A DNA stretch of 57,825 bases from Carthagonibacter metallireducens (GCA_023554445.1 JAMJQQ010000141.1:1-57825); one strand, 5' to 3'. Positions 1 to 9,119 are shown, numbered from the stretch's first letter. A program made the numbers and translations. Notes: generated by a model from the sequence alone, not told the origin.

Positions 1-135
1 CACGAAATCCGCCAGCCCCTTCGCCGCCTGAACCTCCGTGATCGCCGCCGTCAGCGTCGTCTTCCCGTGGTCCACATGCCCGATCGTTCCCACGTTTACG
101 TGCGGCTTCGTCCGCTCGAATTTCTGCTTCGCCAT
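1..135 (-). CDS. tuf: Elongation factor Tu, N-terminal fragment
   Basis: First 45 codons of EF-Tu, the GTPase that brings aminoacyl-tRNA to the ribosome. The rest lies beyond the left edge. The start ATG reads MAKQKFERTKPHVNVGTIGH and is followed by the P-loop GHVDHGKTT and LTAAIT, which are diagnostic of bacterial EF-Tu. It lies downstream of tRNA-Thr and tRNA-Tyr on the same strand. This is the classic tRNA-tufB arrangement, so co-transcription from the promoter near 491-519 is likely. Only the N-terminus is visible, so tufA cannot be told from tufB. Confidence 0.97.
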   Translation of the reverse strand, partial: MAKQKFERTKPHVNVGTIGHVDHGKTTLTAAITEVQAAKGLADFV

Positions 136-214
136 CTCGACTATGCTCCTGTTTCAGCGCGGCGCCGGGCGCCACGACACTCCGACCATGTTTCGTTTCA
201 GCGGGTGAAACGGA

Positions 215-297
215 TGGTGGGGGGAGGATTCGAACCTCCGTAGGCGTACGCCGGCAGATTTACAGTCTGCTCCGTTTGGCCGCTTCGGTACCCCACC
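215..297 (-). tRNA. tRNA-Tyr (GTA)
   Basis: The reverse complement folds as a class II tRNA of about 83 nt. The acceptor arms GGTGGGG and CCCCACC pair, with discriminator A. The anticodon loop is CTGTAAA (anticodon GTA at 261-263). There is an extended variable arm, and a T arm GGAGG-TTCGAAT-CCTCC. CCA is not encoded. It lies between tRNA-Thr and tuf and is probably processed from the tuf transcript. Confidence 0.95.
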
Positions 298-401
298 CCG
301 GTCTGTTCACGGCCGCCCCCGTTCCGGAGCGTGCCTCCGTGACAAGTCACGCTCCCGGACCGCCACACAGCTCAGGGGGGTCGGGAGCGTCTCGTCGCTG
401 G

Positions 402-476
402 AGCTGGCGGTGGGACTCGAACCCACAACCTTCGGATTACAAATCCGATGCTCTCTCCAGTTGAGCTACGCCAGCC
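402..476 (-). tRNA. tRNA-Thr (TGT)
   Basis: The reverse complement gives a standard 75-nt cloverleaf. The acceptor arms are GCTGGCG and CGCCAGC, the D arm contains AGCTCAACTGGAGAGAGC, and the anticodon stem GGATT holds loop TTTGTAA (anticodon TGT). The T arm is GTGGG-TTCGAGT-CCCAC. CCA is not encoded. It is the first gene after a strong promoter and precedes tRNA-Tyr and tuf. Confidence 0.95.
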
Positions 477-490
477 GAAATCAGACCGTC

Positions 491-519
491 AACATATCGG
501 CGGTGAGTGAGATCGTCAA
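491..519 (-). promoter_or_regulatory. Sigma70-type promoter of the tRNA-Thr/tRNA-Tyr/tuf unit
   Basis: On the minus strand there is TTGACG (514-519), a 17-base spacer, and TATGTT (491-496). Both hexamers match the consensus well and the spacing is ideal. The predicted start near 484 is just upstream of the tRNA-Thr 5' end at 476, as expected for a tRNA operon separate from cysS. Confidence 0.7.
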
Positions 520-531
520 CCATCCGCGGGT

Positions 532-554
532 GTCCCGATTCGGGTGAGCGGGAC
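532..554 (-). terminator. Possible cysS terminator hairpin
   Basis: A 6-bp perfect inverted repeat (GTCCCG/CGGGAC) with an 11-base loop lies directly after the cysS stop codon and before the tRNA promoter. There is no T-tract, so this is a weak call based on position and pairing. Confidence 0.3.
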
Positions 555-556
555 GC

Positions 557-2035
557 TCAATCCACGGTGCTCGCGAGCCGCCATCGCGGGCCATCGGGCG
601 TGTCTTCGATCGCCACTCCGCGCGCGAGGATCTCGTCGCGAATCCGATCTGCCTCGTCGAATTGCCTGAGGGCGCGAGCCTCGGTCCGCGCCCTCAGCCG
701 AGCCTCCACCCATTCAGAGAGCTCGGCACTTGCCGCTCCCTCCTCCCGGGCTCGGAGCGCGAGCACGCCGAACACGCGGTCGAACGACGCGATGGCCGGC
801 CGCAGAGCCCGAGCGATGGCCGCGGCCTCGCGGTCCGGCGCCCCATCCAGCATCGCGTTGCCCTCGCGAACCAGCTCGAAGGTCGCGGCGAGTGCGTCCG
901 CGACGTTGAGGTCGTCATCGAGTGCGGACTCGAATGACGACCGCCACCTGTCGGCAAGCTCCCCGGCGGCGTCCGGGGGAGTGACCGGGTCCGCGTCAGC
1001 GGGCGGCTCGGAAGCGAATCCGCCCTCGCTCGCCTCGAGTCGGCGCTCGAACTCACGAAGTCTGCCGACGGATCGAGCGGCCTGCTCGAGGCCCTCCAAC
1101 GTGAAGTTCAGCTGCTGCCTGTGGTGGCCGCTCAGCAGCAGGTACCGGATCGAAGATGGCCGGTATCCCGACTCTTGCAGGGACGCCAGAGTATGGAAGT
1201 TGCCCAGCGATTTCGACATCTTCCGGCCATCGACGAGCAGGTGGGCGGCGTGCAGCCAGAATCGTGCGAAGGGACGTCCCGTGGCGGCCTCCGACTGGGC
1301 CATCTCGTTGACGTGGTGGGGAAAGATGTTATCGACTCCGCCGGTGTGAATGTCGAAGCTCTCACCCAGGTATTCCATCGCCATTGCCGAGCACTCCAGG
1401 TGCCAGCCCGGACGCCCCGGACCCCACGGCGAATCCCAGACGGCGACATTCGACTCTGATTCGCGAGCTCCGCCCTTCCAAAGAACGAAGTCGCGGGGGT
1501 CGTCCTTCGAGTACTCCTCGTCTCCCTCCACCCGGGTTCCGGCCTTCAGGCTCCCGGGGTCGAGGTCGATCAACCGGCCGTAACCGGGAAACCGGTCTAC
1601 CGCGAAGTAGATCGAGCCTTCGCGGGAATACGCCACCTCGGATTCCTCCAGTCGGCGCACCAGCTCGATCATCGACTCGACGTGCTCGGTAGCGCGCGGA
1701 GTGTGCTCGACCGATTCGAGCCCGAGTGTCTCCCAGTCTTCGAAGAACGAGGCCTCGACCGGGCGGGTGATCTCCTCCAGCGGCACCCCCTGGTTCACGG
1801 CGGCGCGGATCGTCCGGTCGTCCACATCCGTGATATTCATGACCTGGACGACCTCCCAGCCCTTCCATTCCAGATAGCGACGGAGCAGGTCTTCCCAGAC
1901 GAATGCACGGAAATTTCCTATGTGCGCCCGATCGTAGACCGTCGGACCACACGTGTACATCCGCACGATTCCGGGCTCGAGAGACTCGAACGCCTCGACC
2001 TTGCGACCTAGTGTGTTGTAGAAGCGAAGGGACAT
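557..2035 (-). CDS. cysS: Cysteinyl-tRNA synthetase
   Basis: 492 aa, the usual size for bacterial CysRS, a cytosolic class I synthetase that charges tRNA-Cys. The start ATG at 2035 gives MSLRFYNTLGRKVEAF. The open frame extends further upstream, but only as low-complexity Arg-rich sequence. Visible motifs are the zinc-site region CGPTVYD, the HIGH-type signature HIGNFRAF, GWHLECSAMA (zinc ligands), and the KMSKS loop in GRKMSKSLGNF. The C-terminal helical anticodon-binding region follows. It lies 7 bp after a secreted hypothetical protein in a glmM-glmS-hyp-cysS train. Confidence 0.97.
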   Translation of the reverse strand: MSLRFYNTLGRKVEAFESLEPGIVRMYTCGPTVYDRAHIGNFRAFVWEDLLRRYLEWKGWEVVQVMNITDVDDRTIRAAVNQGVPLEEITRPVEASFFEDWETLGLESVEHTPRATEHVESMIELVRRLEESEVAYSREGSIYFAVDRFPGYGRLIDLDPGSLKAGTRVEGDEEYSKDDPRDFVLWKGGARESESNVAVWDSPWGPGRPGWHLECSAMAMEYLGESFDIHTGGVDNIFPHHVNEMAQSEAATGRPFARFWLHAAHLLVDGRKMSKSLGNFHTLASLQESGYRPSSIRYLLLSGHHRQQLNFTLEGLEQAARSVGRLREFERRLEASEGGFASEPPADADPVTPPDAAGELADRWRSSFESALDDDLNVADALAATFELVREGNAMLDGAPDREAAAIARALRPAIASFDRVFGVLALRAREEGAASAELSEWVEARLRARTEARALRQFDEADRIRDEILARGVAIEDTPDGPRWRLASTVD

Positions 2036-2042
2036 TCCGAAC

Positions 2043-2768
2043 TCAGCTTTCCGTCTCGACCGCCGCCTCGAGCGGGGCCGTGCTCTCGCTTTCCGGCAGG
2101 ATCTCTTCCGGTTGCTGTTCCGGTTCCGGAAACTGACGCTCATACCAGGTCCGGTAAGCGTCGATCGCCTCGGGGTGTGACTCCGCCCATTCCCCTGCAC
2201 ACGCCCCGACCTGCCGGTTTCCGAGATCCACGATCAGCGCCGGAAGGTGTCCTTCGACCCGGGCGAATGCGAGCGCGTCCAGCGGCGCGTACGGCGGCCC
2301 CCCGAACAGGGTGCGGGCCACGATCCATCCATCCACGAAGGATGAGACCGCCTGCGCCTCCCACGCGATGAGCGAGTCGCATGAAGCATCGGGATCCTTC
2401 CCTCGAATCACGCGCATCCGCATTACCGAGTAGTTCTCGTACGCCCGGTCGGCCTCGCGGAGGTTTCCGGGGGTGATGACCTGCACGACGGAATCGCTCT
2501 GAACCGTTACGGCATTCCACGGCCAGGCCGGATCCTCGTCCCGTTCCGTGGCCCGTTCACCGAAGCCGAGAGCGTACATGACGCGTGGGTCCTCCTCGAG
2601 GTCCTTTCGGAGAGCCCGGGTCGTATCGAGCATCACCTTCACGCGCTCCGTCTCGAGGGTGATGCTGTCCCCGGCCGGAGATACGACGCGGTACTGACCG
2701 GAGGCGGAGGCGGGGAGGGCGAGGAGCGCCAGAAACGCGAGCCGCAGTGTGTCCGTGATCTGCCTCAC
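2043..2768 (-). CDS. Secreted hypothetical protein
   Basis: 241 aa. The GTG start overlaps the glmS stop by 4 bases (GTGA), which implies translational coupling. Residues 1-25 form a clear signal peptide (LAFLALLALPASASG, cleavage near ASG-QY). The mature part is mixed alpha/beta with no motif I recognise. It contains YRVVSPAGDSITLETERVK near the N-terminus and three scattered cysteines. The C-terminal 30 residues are acidic and Pro/Glu-rich. No family was recognised. A periplasmic role is inferred from the signal peptide only. Confidence 0.8.
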   Translation of the reverse strand: MRQITDTLRLAFLALLALPASASGQYRVVSPAGDSITLETERVKVMLDTTRALRKDLEEDPRVMYALGFGERATERDEDPAWPWNAVTVQSDSVVQVITPGNLREADRAYENYSVMRMRVIRGKDPDASCDSLIAWEAQAVSSFVDGWIVARTLFGGPPYAPLDALAFARVEGHLPALIVDLGNRQVGACAGEWAESHPEAIDAYRTWYERQFPEPEQQPEEILPESESTAPLEAAVETES

Positions 2769-4621
2769 TCGACCGTTACGCTCTTGGCCAGATTTCGCGG
2801 CATGTCCACGTCGCAGCCGCGCAGCAGTGCGATGTGATACGCGAGCAACTGCAACGGGATGACCGTGAGGAGCGGTTGCAGCGGGTCCATGGTCGCCGGC
2901 ACCGGAATGACGTGGTCGGCTTTCCCGTCCAGGTCGTGATTGCCCTCGGTTACGATTGCGATCACCCTCCCTCCGCGGGCCTTCACTTCTTCGATGTTGG
3001 CGGCGACCTTCGGATAGACGGCGTCACTCGGGGCGATGAAGACGACGGGCATGTTCTCGTCGATCAGGGCGATCGGACCGTGCTTCATCTCTGCCGCCGG
3101 ATATCCTTCCGCGTGCACGTAACTGATTTCCTTCAGCTTGAGAGCGCCCTCCAGCGCCACCGGGAAATTGTAGCCGCGCCCGAGGTAGAGCGCGTTGGCG
3201 TGTCGCTGGTATTCCTCGGCGATCGTCGCGATCTGGGCGTCGAGCGCGAGGGCCTTCTCGACGGAGGCCGGGATCTCCTCAAGCGCCGCGACCAGCTTTC
3301 GCCCCTCCAGCAGTGAGAGACCGCGCTTCCTCGCCAGTAACAGCGTGAAGAGAGCGAGAACGGTCAACTGACCGGTGAACGCCTTCGTAGACGCGACCCC
3401 GATCTCCGGACCGGAGTGGATGTACACGCCCCCGTCCGACTCCCGGGCAATCGAAGATCCGACCACGTTGACGATCCCCATGACCGGCGCGCCCTGCCGC
3501 TTGGCTTCCCGCATGGCGGCGAGCGTATCGGCGGTCTCTCCGGACTGGGAGATCGCTACGACGAGCGTATTTTCGGTTACGATCGGTCGGCGGTAGCGGA
3601 ACTCCGATGCATACTCGACCTCGACCGGAATCCGCGCGATGTCCTCGATCAGGTACTCACCCACGAGTGCCGCGTGCCAGCTCGTTCCGCAGGCCGTGAA
3701 GACGATGCGCTCCACCCGGTCCAGAACCTCCTCGAGATGCCTCAATCCACCCAGCCTCGCGCTTCCGTCGTCCTCGAGCAGCCGGCCCCGCATCGCGTCC
3801 CGGATCGTGGACGGCTGCTCGAAGATCTCCTTCAACATGAAGTGCTCGTAGCCGCCCTTTTCGATCCGCTCGAGATCCCAATCGATGTGCTTCACTTCAC
3901 GCTCGACCCGGTTGAACGTCCCGCTCGGACCGTAGTCGGAGAGCGAGTGGATCTCGTGGCCCTCCCGGGTGAGAACGGCCAGTTCACCGTCGTCGAGGTA
4001 GACGACCTGTCGAGTATGGTCGAGCACCGCTGCCACGTCGGAAGCGACGAAGGTCTCGTGGGCCTCCGCTTCGCCGACCCCTATCAGGAGCGGAGAACCG
4101 CGCCGGGCGACGACGATCTTGTCCGGGTCCCGCGCGTCGATCACCGCGATGCCGAAAGCGCCTTCGACCCGCATCAGCGCAGAGGCGACCGCGTGCTCGA
4201 GATTGCCGTCGTACACCTCATCGATCAGGTGACAGAGCACCTCGGTGTCCGTTTCGGTATGGAATTCGTGACCCAGCTCCACGAGCCGTGCCTTCAGAGT
4301 CTCGTAATTCTCGATGATGCCGTTGTGCACGAGCAGCACATTTCCTCGGCCGGCCGAGTGGGGATGCGCGTTCACCGTGGTTGGCGGTCCGTGCGTCGCC
4401 CAACGGGTGTGTCCGATCCCGCAGCTCCCGGTCAGCGGATCACTGTCGAGTCCTCGTTCGAGCACGGCCAGTCGACCCGCCGCCTTCTGAACCTGGATCT
4501 CTCCGTCGTCCAGCACCGCGATTCCGGCTGAGTCGTACCCCCGATACTCCATGCGCCGGAGCCCTTCGACCAGGATCGGTTGGGCCTTGCGCGCACCTAT
4601 GTACCCTACGATTCCACACAT
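2765..4621 (-). CDS. glmS: Glutamine-fructose-6-phosphate aminotransferase
   Basis: 618 aa, close to the family norm of about 610. GlmS makes glucosamine-6-phosphate from fructose-6-phosphate and glutamine, the entry step to UDP-GlcNAc for wall and LPS. The ATG is followed by Cys2, the glutaminase nucleophile (MCGIVGYIG). The Ntn-hydrolase glutaminase domain (about 1-240) contains GIGHTRWATHG and YRGYDSAG. Two SIS domains follow, with CGTSWHA, SQSGETADT and a second one with the SYVHAEGYPAAEMKHGP motif. The C-terminus is PRNLAKSVTVE, as in the family. It is 30 bp downstream of glmM. No glmS ribozyme is evident in that short gap. Confidence 0.97.
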   Translation of the reverse strand: MCGIVGYIGARKAQPILVEGLRRMEYRGYDSAGIAVLDDGEIQVQKAAGRLAVLERGLDSDPLTGSCGIGHTRWATHGPPTTVNAHPHSAGRGNVLLVHNGIIENYETLKARLVELGHEFHTETDTEVLCHLIDEVYDGNLEHAVASALMRVEGAFGIAVIDARDPDKIVVARRGSPLLIGVGEAEAHETFVASDVAAVLDHTRQVVYLDDGELAVLTREGHEIHSLSDYGPSGTFNRVEREVKHIDWDLERIEKGGYEHFMLKEIFEQPSTIRDAMRGRLLEDDGSARLGGLRHLEEVLDRVERIVFTACGTSWHAALVGEYLIEDIARIPVEVEYASEFRYRRPIVTENTLVVAISQSGETADTLAAMREAKRQGAPVMGIVNVVGSSIARESDGGVYIHSGPEIGVASTKAFTGQLTVLALFTLLLARKRGLSLLEGRKLVAALEEIPASVEKALALDAQIATIAEEYQRHANALYLGRGYNFPVALEGALKLKEISYVHAEGYPAAEMKHGPIALIDENMPVVFIAPSDAVYPKVAANIEEVKARGGRVIAIVTEGNHDLDGKADHVIPVPATMDPLQPLLTVIPLQLLAYHIALLRGCDVDMPRNLAKSVTVE

Positions 4622-4651
4622 GTATTCAGTGTTTCCCGTGTCGAGTCGGAA

Positions 4652-6052
4652 TCAGTCGCCCGTCAGGGCTGCTACGTGGGCTTCCGCCCGGTCCGCCAGC
4701 TCCACCGCCCGGTCCGTCTCCGGTGCCTCCGAGATGATTCGCAAGATCGGTTCCGTGCCGGAGGGCCTCACGTGTAACCACTCGCCGGCCTCCGGCCAGG
4801 CGATTCGGAGCCCGTCCGTATCGTCGAAGGTGGCGCCTTCGCTGGCTTCGTCCCGCAGTGCCTCGTAGGCGCGAGCGGCCCCGCCCGGGGGTTGGGCCGT
4901 CTTCCGCTTGACCATTGTATACCGTCTGCGACCTCGCAGGAGTTCCCCCGGTCCGGTACGGTGGGTCGCCAGGTGGCTCAGTACGAGGGCTGCCGCCAGT
5001 GGCGCATCGCGCGTGAGATTGAGGTCGGGAAGCATCACCCCACCGTTCCCCTCCCCCCCGATCACGGCATCCCGCTCGGACATCATGGCGGCCACCCTGG
5101 CTTCTCCCACGGCACTTCGGAAGAAGGGCACATCCGCCGCCCTCGCTACGTCCTCGATGGACTGGCTGGACGAGAGATTCGTCACAACCGGCCCGGGCCG
5201 GCGCTCCAGAACGTATTCGGTCGCGAAGGCGAGGGTCCAGTCCTCACCGATCGGCGCCCCGGTCTCGTCCACGAGTGCGAGGCGGTCTGAATCTGGATCC
5301 ACGGCCAGTCCAACGACGGCCCCTGCTGTCCGCACCCGATCGCCGAGCTCGCCGAGGTTTTCCGGGGTCGGCTCCGGGTTGCGGGGAAATCGGCCGTCGG
5401 GATCGAGTCCGATACCCTCGACACGGCAGCCCAGACGGGTCAGCAGCTCCGGCACCACTACGGCACCGGCACCGTGCACGCAGTCGAGGGCCACGACGGG
5501 AGCCCAGGCGCGAATCGCGTCCGCATCGACGAGGTCGAGATCCAGGATCCTCTCGACGTGGTGAGCGGCTACGTTCTCCACCTCGCCTCCCGCTCCAAGG
5601 GAATCCCAGTCGGCGAGCGATGGACCGGCCTCGTAGAGCGACTGGATCGCCAGGCCATCGTCGGGGGTGACGAAACGACCGTCAGCGGCGGCGAGCTTGA
5701 GTCCGTTCCATTCCACGGGGTTGTGGGAAGCCGTGACGATCAGCCCTCCGAGGGCGAGCTGATCGTCTTTCACCGCGAGTAGATGTGTCGGCGTCGGTGC
5801 GATACCGGTCAACCGGACATCGAGACCTGCGGCCCGCACTCCAGCGGCCACCGCATCCGAGAGAAGCGAGCCGGATGTGCGCGAGTCCCGCCCTACGAAC
5901 ACGTAGTGCCCGCTGCCGCCCCCGGGGGCCCGATCCCGGATGAACGATCCGAATGCCGCGCCGTACCTGGCGGCGACCTCCGGCGTCATCGTACGTCCCA
6001 CGATGCCGCGAATCCCGGATGCGGAGACTATAAAAGGATAATCGGCCGTCAC
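4652..6052 (-). CDS. glmM: Phosphoglucosamine mutase-like phosphohexomutase
   Basis: 466 aa from the GTG at 6052, which has an upstream GGGAGAG element. An in-frame ATG at 6085 would add 11 residues but lacks a Shine-Dalgarno sequence. The protein belongs to the alpha-D-phosphohexomutase family. It has the N-terminal SASGIRGIVG, the active-site phosphoserine loop TASHNPVEWNG, the metal loop DPDSDRLAL, and the C-terminal phosphate-binding RPSGTEPILRI. The family interconverts glucosamine-6-P and -1-P, or other hexose phosphates. Assignment to GlmM rather than PGM/PMM is an inference from the adjacent glmS. Confidence 0.88.
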   Translation of the reverse strand: MTADYPFIVSASGIRGIVGRTMTPEVAARYGAAFGSFIRDRAPGGGSGHYVFVGRDSRTSGSLLSDAVAAGVRAAGLDVRLTGIAPTPTHLLAVKDDQLALGGLIVTASHNPVEWNGLKLAAADGRFVTPDDGLAIQSLYEAGPSLADWDSLGAGGEVENVAAHHVERILDLDLVDADAIRAWAPVVALDCVHGAGAVVVPELLTRLGCRVEGIGLDPDGRFPRNPEPTPENLGELGDRVRTAGAVVGLAVDPDSDRLALVDETGAPIGEDWTLAFATEYVLERRPGPVVTNLSSSQSIEDVARAADVPFFRSAVGEARVAAMMSERDAVIGGEGNGGVMLPDLNLTRDAPLAAALVLSHLATHRTGPGELLRGRRRYTMVKRKTAQPPGGAARAYEALRDEASEGATFDDTDGLRIAWPEAGEWLHVRPSGTEPILRIISEAPETDRAVELADRAEAHVAALTGD

Positions 6053-6168
6053 TTCACTCTCCCACTGGGCTGCCGCCGGTAACATCGCACGCGACGTTTA
6101 CGCACAACTCGGCGCGAAACTTACCTGGAGAGCAGGTGGATGGGCATAGGTCTTTGGTCCAACGTCGG

Positions 6169-6612
6169 TCAGGGATTCGCTTTCAGTCGCCTGGCCCGCC
6201 GCCGCACCTCCGTCACAGACAGCGAAAGAGTCGCGAATCCTCGAGCCCAGCGCACGGGACGACCGGCGACAACGGCGGCATCCTGCGAACCGAGCTTCAG
6301 CGAGGCCACTACCGCGCCCAGCGAGTGAGAGGGCTTGAAGCGGATCAACAGACGGGCGCGGGACGCGGTGACCCGGACGGCGACCGGTTCTATGTCGAGT
6401 CGGCGACACAAGGTGATGAGGTGCGCCTCGATCGATCCCCTGATCTCCAGAGCGACGAGAGGCAGGCGGTCGACGGTGGACCAGACGATCTCCGCGTAGA
6501 GTCGGTGCGCCGCACGCTCCGCGGGATTGCCTCCGGTCTCGACGCCCATGCGGACCGCTGGGGCCGGCGAGGTATGCCGGGCTCGATCGATTGTACGCTC
6601 TCGGGTCGACAT
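6169..6612 (-). CDS. IS200/Y1-transposase-like protein, catalytic residues lost
   Basis: 147 aa. Residues 35-140 follow the layout of IS200/IS605 TnpA (Y1_Tnp). There is a beta strand YAEIVWSTVDRLPLV, a helix, then VRVTASRARLLIRFKP, where active enzymes carry the HUH motif MPDHVHLLxxxPP. SHSLGAVVASLKLGSQ matches the family's SxxVxxLKGKS. RWARGFATLSLS matches WARGYxVSTVG. The two metal-binding His are Arg here (RAR), and the catalytic Tyr helix reads VRRRARRL. No flanking palindromes, partner tnpB or target repeats are visible. I infer a degenerate or domesticated transposase rather than an active element. Confidence 0.6.
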   Translation of the reverse strand: MSTRERTIDRARHTSPAPAVRMGVETGGNPAERAAHRLYAEIVWSTVDRLPLVALEIRGSIEAHLITLCRRLDIEPVAVRVTASRARLLIRFKPSHSLGAVVASLKLGSQDAAVVAGRPVRWARGFATLSLSVTEVRRRARRLKANP

Positions 6613-6755
6613 GATCGAATCGTGCGGCCACCCGTCATCGAGGACTCAACTTCGGCCGGCCGTGCGCCTCGGTACCCCTGCGCAGTAGCTTCGCCCGTCC
6701 CGGGCGACCCGGGCGTCGACCGCAGCCGAGAAACGACCAAAGGGATGAGCCGACG

Positions 6756-7916
6756 ATGCAAACGCCTTCCGGAGCCGGGTTCGGAACCCTCGCCGTGCAT
6801 GCGGGACAGGAGCCGGAGCCACGCAGCGGCGCGATAATGACTCCGATATACCAGACGTCCACTTATGTGCAGGATGGCGTGGGACGAACACGTAACGGAC
6901 ACGAGTACGCCCGTGTGTCGAATCCCACTCGCACGGCCCTGGAGGCCAACCTCGCCGCACTCGAAGGGGGCGTCGCGAGCCGGACCTTTGCCTCGGGTCT
7001 CGCCGCGACCGAGGCGGTGCTCAAGTCGACGCTCTCTGCCGGTGATCGCGTCGTGTGTGGCGACAATCTCTACGGTGGCAGCGAGCGGCTGTTTCGGTTC
7101 TGGGAGCGCTTCGGACTCGAGTTCGAGTTCGTCGATACCGGCGACGTAGCGACCGTGAGGGATGCGCTGGAGCGGGGCGCCCGAATGCTATTCCTCGAGA
7201 CGCCCACGAACCCGTTGATGCGCATCACCGACATCGAGTCGTGCGCCGCCGCGGCCCACGAGGCGGGTGCGCTCCTGGTAGTGGACAACACGTTCGCCAC
7301 CCCCTGGCTGCAACGACCCCTCGAGCTCGGTGCCGACTTCGTCATTCACTCATCCACGAAGTACCTGGGCGGTCACAGCGATCTCATCGGCGGTGCCGTG
7401 ATCGTCGCTTCCGCGGAGAGAGACGAGGCGCTCGCCTGGCAGCAGATGGCCACCGGGGCGGTCCCCGGGCCCATGGACTGCTTCCTCCTGCTCCGGTCGA
7501 CGAAGACCCTGCATGTCCGGATGCGCGCCCACTGCGACAACGCGGCGCGGATCGCGGTCTTCCTCGACGAGCACCCGGAGGTCGAGCAGGTTCTCTATCC
7601 CGGATTGGCGCATCACCCGGAGCACGAGCTGGCACGCCGGCAGATGCTCGGATTCGGAGGCATGATCACGCTGGACATCGGTTCCCCCGAACGGGCCGAA
7701 GCACTGGCCGCCTCCACCCGGGTCTTCGCGCTTGCCGAGAGCCTCGGCGGCGTGGAGAGCCTGATATCGGTGCCCTCGAAGATGACGCACGCTTCCGTTC
7801 CTCGGGAGCGGCGCCTGAAGATGGGGCTGACAGACAGCCTGGTTCGCCTTTCGGTGGGAATCGAGGACCCGGACGACCTCGTGGCGGATCTCGCGCAGGC
7901 GCTCGATCGAATCTGA
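6756..7916 (+). CDS. Cystathionine gamma-synthase/gamma-lyase family PLP enzyme
   Basis: 386 aa, the full length of the Cys/Met-metabolism PLP family. It has the family N-terminus (GTLAVHAGQEPEPRSGAIMTPIYQTSTY), YSRxSNPTR-type YARVSNPTRTALE, the SGLAA turn, LETPTNPL, DNTFATP, and the PLP lysine at about residue 202 in SSTKYLGGHSD. The family catalyses gamma-replacement or gamma-elimination on homoserine esters or cystathionine. Synthase and lyase cannot be separated by eye. The gene is monocistronic or heads the plus-strand group before the M48 protease. Confidence 0.93.
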   Translation: MQTPSGAGFGTLAVHAGQEPEPRSGAIMTPIYQTSTYVQDGVGRTRNGHEYARVSNPTRTALEANLAALEGGVASRTFASGLAATEAVLKSTLSAGDRVVCGDNLYGGSERLFRFWERFGLEFEFVDTGDVATVRDALERGARMLFLETPTNPLMRITDIESCAAAAHEAGALLVVDNTFATPWLQRPLELGADFVIHSSTKYLGGHSDLIGGAVIVASAERDEALAWQQMATGAVPGPMDCFLLLRSTKTLHVRMRAHCDNAARIAVFLDEHPEVEQVLYPGLAHHPEHELARRQMLGFGGMITLDIGSPERAEALAASTRVFALAESLGGVESLISVPSKMTHASVPRERRLKMGLTDSLVRLSVGIEDPDDLVADLAQALDRI

Positions 7917-8069
7917 GTCGGGGGAGACCGGACCCGGCGGGTTCGCTGAAATCGGTGCCCCGGAGCGTCCGGACTGAAACCGCACAGCGCCCCGGCGCGT
8001 ACTTCGAATGAATGAAGCGGGCGGTCTCCACCGACCGTCCGGTCACCTCGAGACCAGTGGAAGGCGGAC

Positions 8070-9119
8070 ATGGGAGACAACGAGAACGGCGCGATGGACG
8101 GCAAGGCTGACGGAGCCAGGGCCGTGAGTCGCAAGAAAAGGGGCTCGGACCAGCGCCGAATCCTGACACAGATCAGCGCGATTGCCTGGGAGCACCCGGC
8201 TGACCGCGCTGCCCTCAACGCACTTCGGAAGATCCCCGGCTTCGATCTCGCCTTGCGAAAGGTGTTCGGGACGTTCGGGGAGCGTGCGATCCGGCTGGCA
8301 TTCAAGGCGAACGCCGTTCGTGTGACCGAAGACCAGTATCCGTGGATCCACGAGAGGCTGCTGCGCGTCTGCGAAGTCCTGGACCTCGAGGACGTGCCAG
8401 AGCTCTACGTATCACAGACACCGGTCGTGAACGCGGGAGCGGTAGGACTCGGTGACCCTTTCATCGTCCTCAATTCCTCGATGCTCGAGGTGCTCGATCG
8501 GGACGAGACGGAAGCGGTGATCGCGCACGAGGTGGGGCACATCCTCAGCGGCCACGTGTTGTACCGCACTCTGCTGCTGCTTCTCATGCGACTCGTGCAG
8601 TTCCGGTTCCCGCTCGCGGGCATCGCCGCGCTGCCGATTCTGCTCGCTCTGCTGGAGTGGTACAGGAAGTCCGAGCTTTCGTGCGACCGCGCAGCGCTTC
8701 TCGGCATGCAGGACCCCGAGATCGTGATGAGCTCGCTCATGAAGCTCGCCGGAGGCACCCGCGGCGAGGAACTGAATCTCGAGGCATTCATCGCCCAATC
8801 CGACGAATACCGAGAGGGCGGCGACCTGCTCGATTCCGTCTACAAGGTGTTGAACGCGATCGGTGCGACGCATCCGTTCGCGGTGGTACGGGTCGCCGAG
8901 TTGCGAGACTGGATGGACAGCGGCGCCTACGAGAGAATCCTGGCGGGCGACTACCAGCGTCGGGACGAGTCCGACGACCGATCCTACCGGGAAGACCTCG
9001 AGGAGGCGATGAAGGGCTACACCGACACCGCGCACGAACTGATGGATGAGGTGGACGCGGCGGTAGACCGGCTGAAGTCGAAGGTCGGCGATGTCTGGAA
9101 GAAGTCCCGCTCGAGCTGA
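8070..9119 (+). CDS. M48 family zinc metalloprotease, membrane-associated
   Basis: 349 aa. The zinc-binding HEVGH (about 153-157) sits in AVIAHEVGHILSGH. The third ligand is probably Glu202 in KSELSCDRAAL, as in M48 (HtpX/Ste24-like) peptidases. A hydrophobic stretch between them (LLLLLMRLVQ... LPILLALLEWY) could be one or two membrane segments. The N-terminal 30 residues are charged and the C-terminus is a charged helix ending WKKSRSS. M48 proteases usually act in membrane-protein quality control. The actual substrate here is unknown. Confidence 0.9.
   Translation: MGDNENGAMDGKADGARAVSRKKRGSDQRRILTQISAIAWEHPADRAALNALRKIPGFDLALRKVFGTFGERAIRLAFKANAVRVTEDQYPWIHERLLRVCEVLDLEDVPELYVSQTPVVNAGAVGLGDPFIVLNSSMLEVLDRDETEAVIAHEVGHILSGHVLYRTLLLLLMRLVQFRFPLAGIAALPILLALLEWYRKSELSCDRAALLGMQDPEIVMSSLMKLAGGTRGEELNLEAFIAQSDEYREGGDLLDSVYKVLNAIGATHPFAVVRVAELRDWMDSGAYERILAGDYQRRDESDDRSYREDLEEAMKGYTDTAHELMDEVDAAVDRLKSKVGDVWKKSRSS

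Noticed and set aside
4622..4651. glmS ribozyme
   Set aside because: The gap to glmM is only 30 bp, too short for the ribozyme core.
6053..6755. Intact insertion sequence around the Y1-like gene
   Set aside because: No terminal palindromes, tnpB or target-site features are visible, and the catalytic residues are missing.
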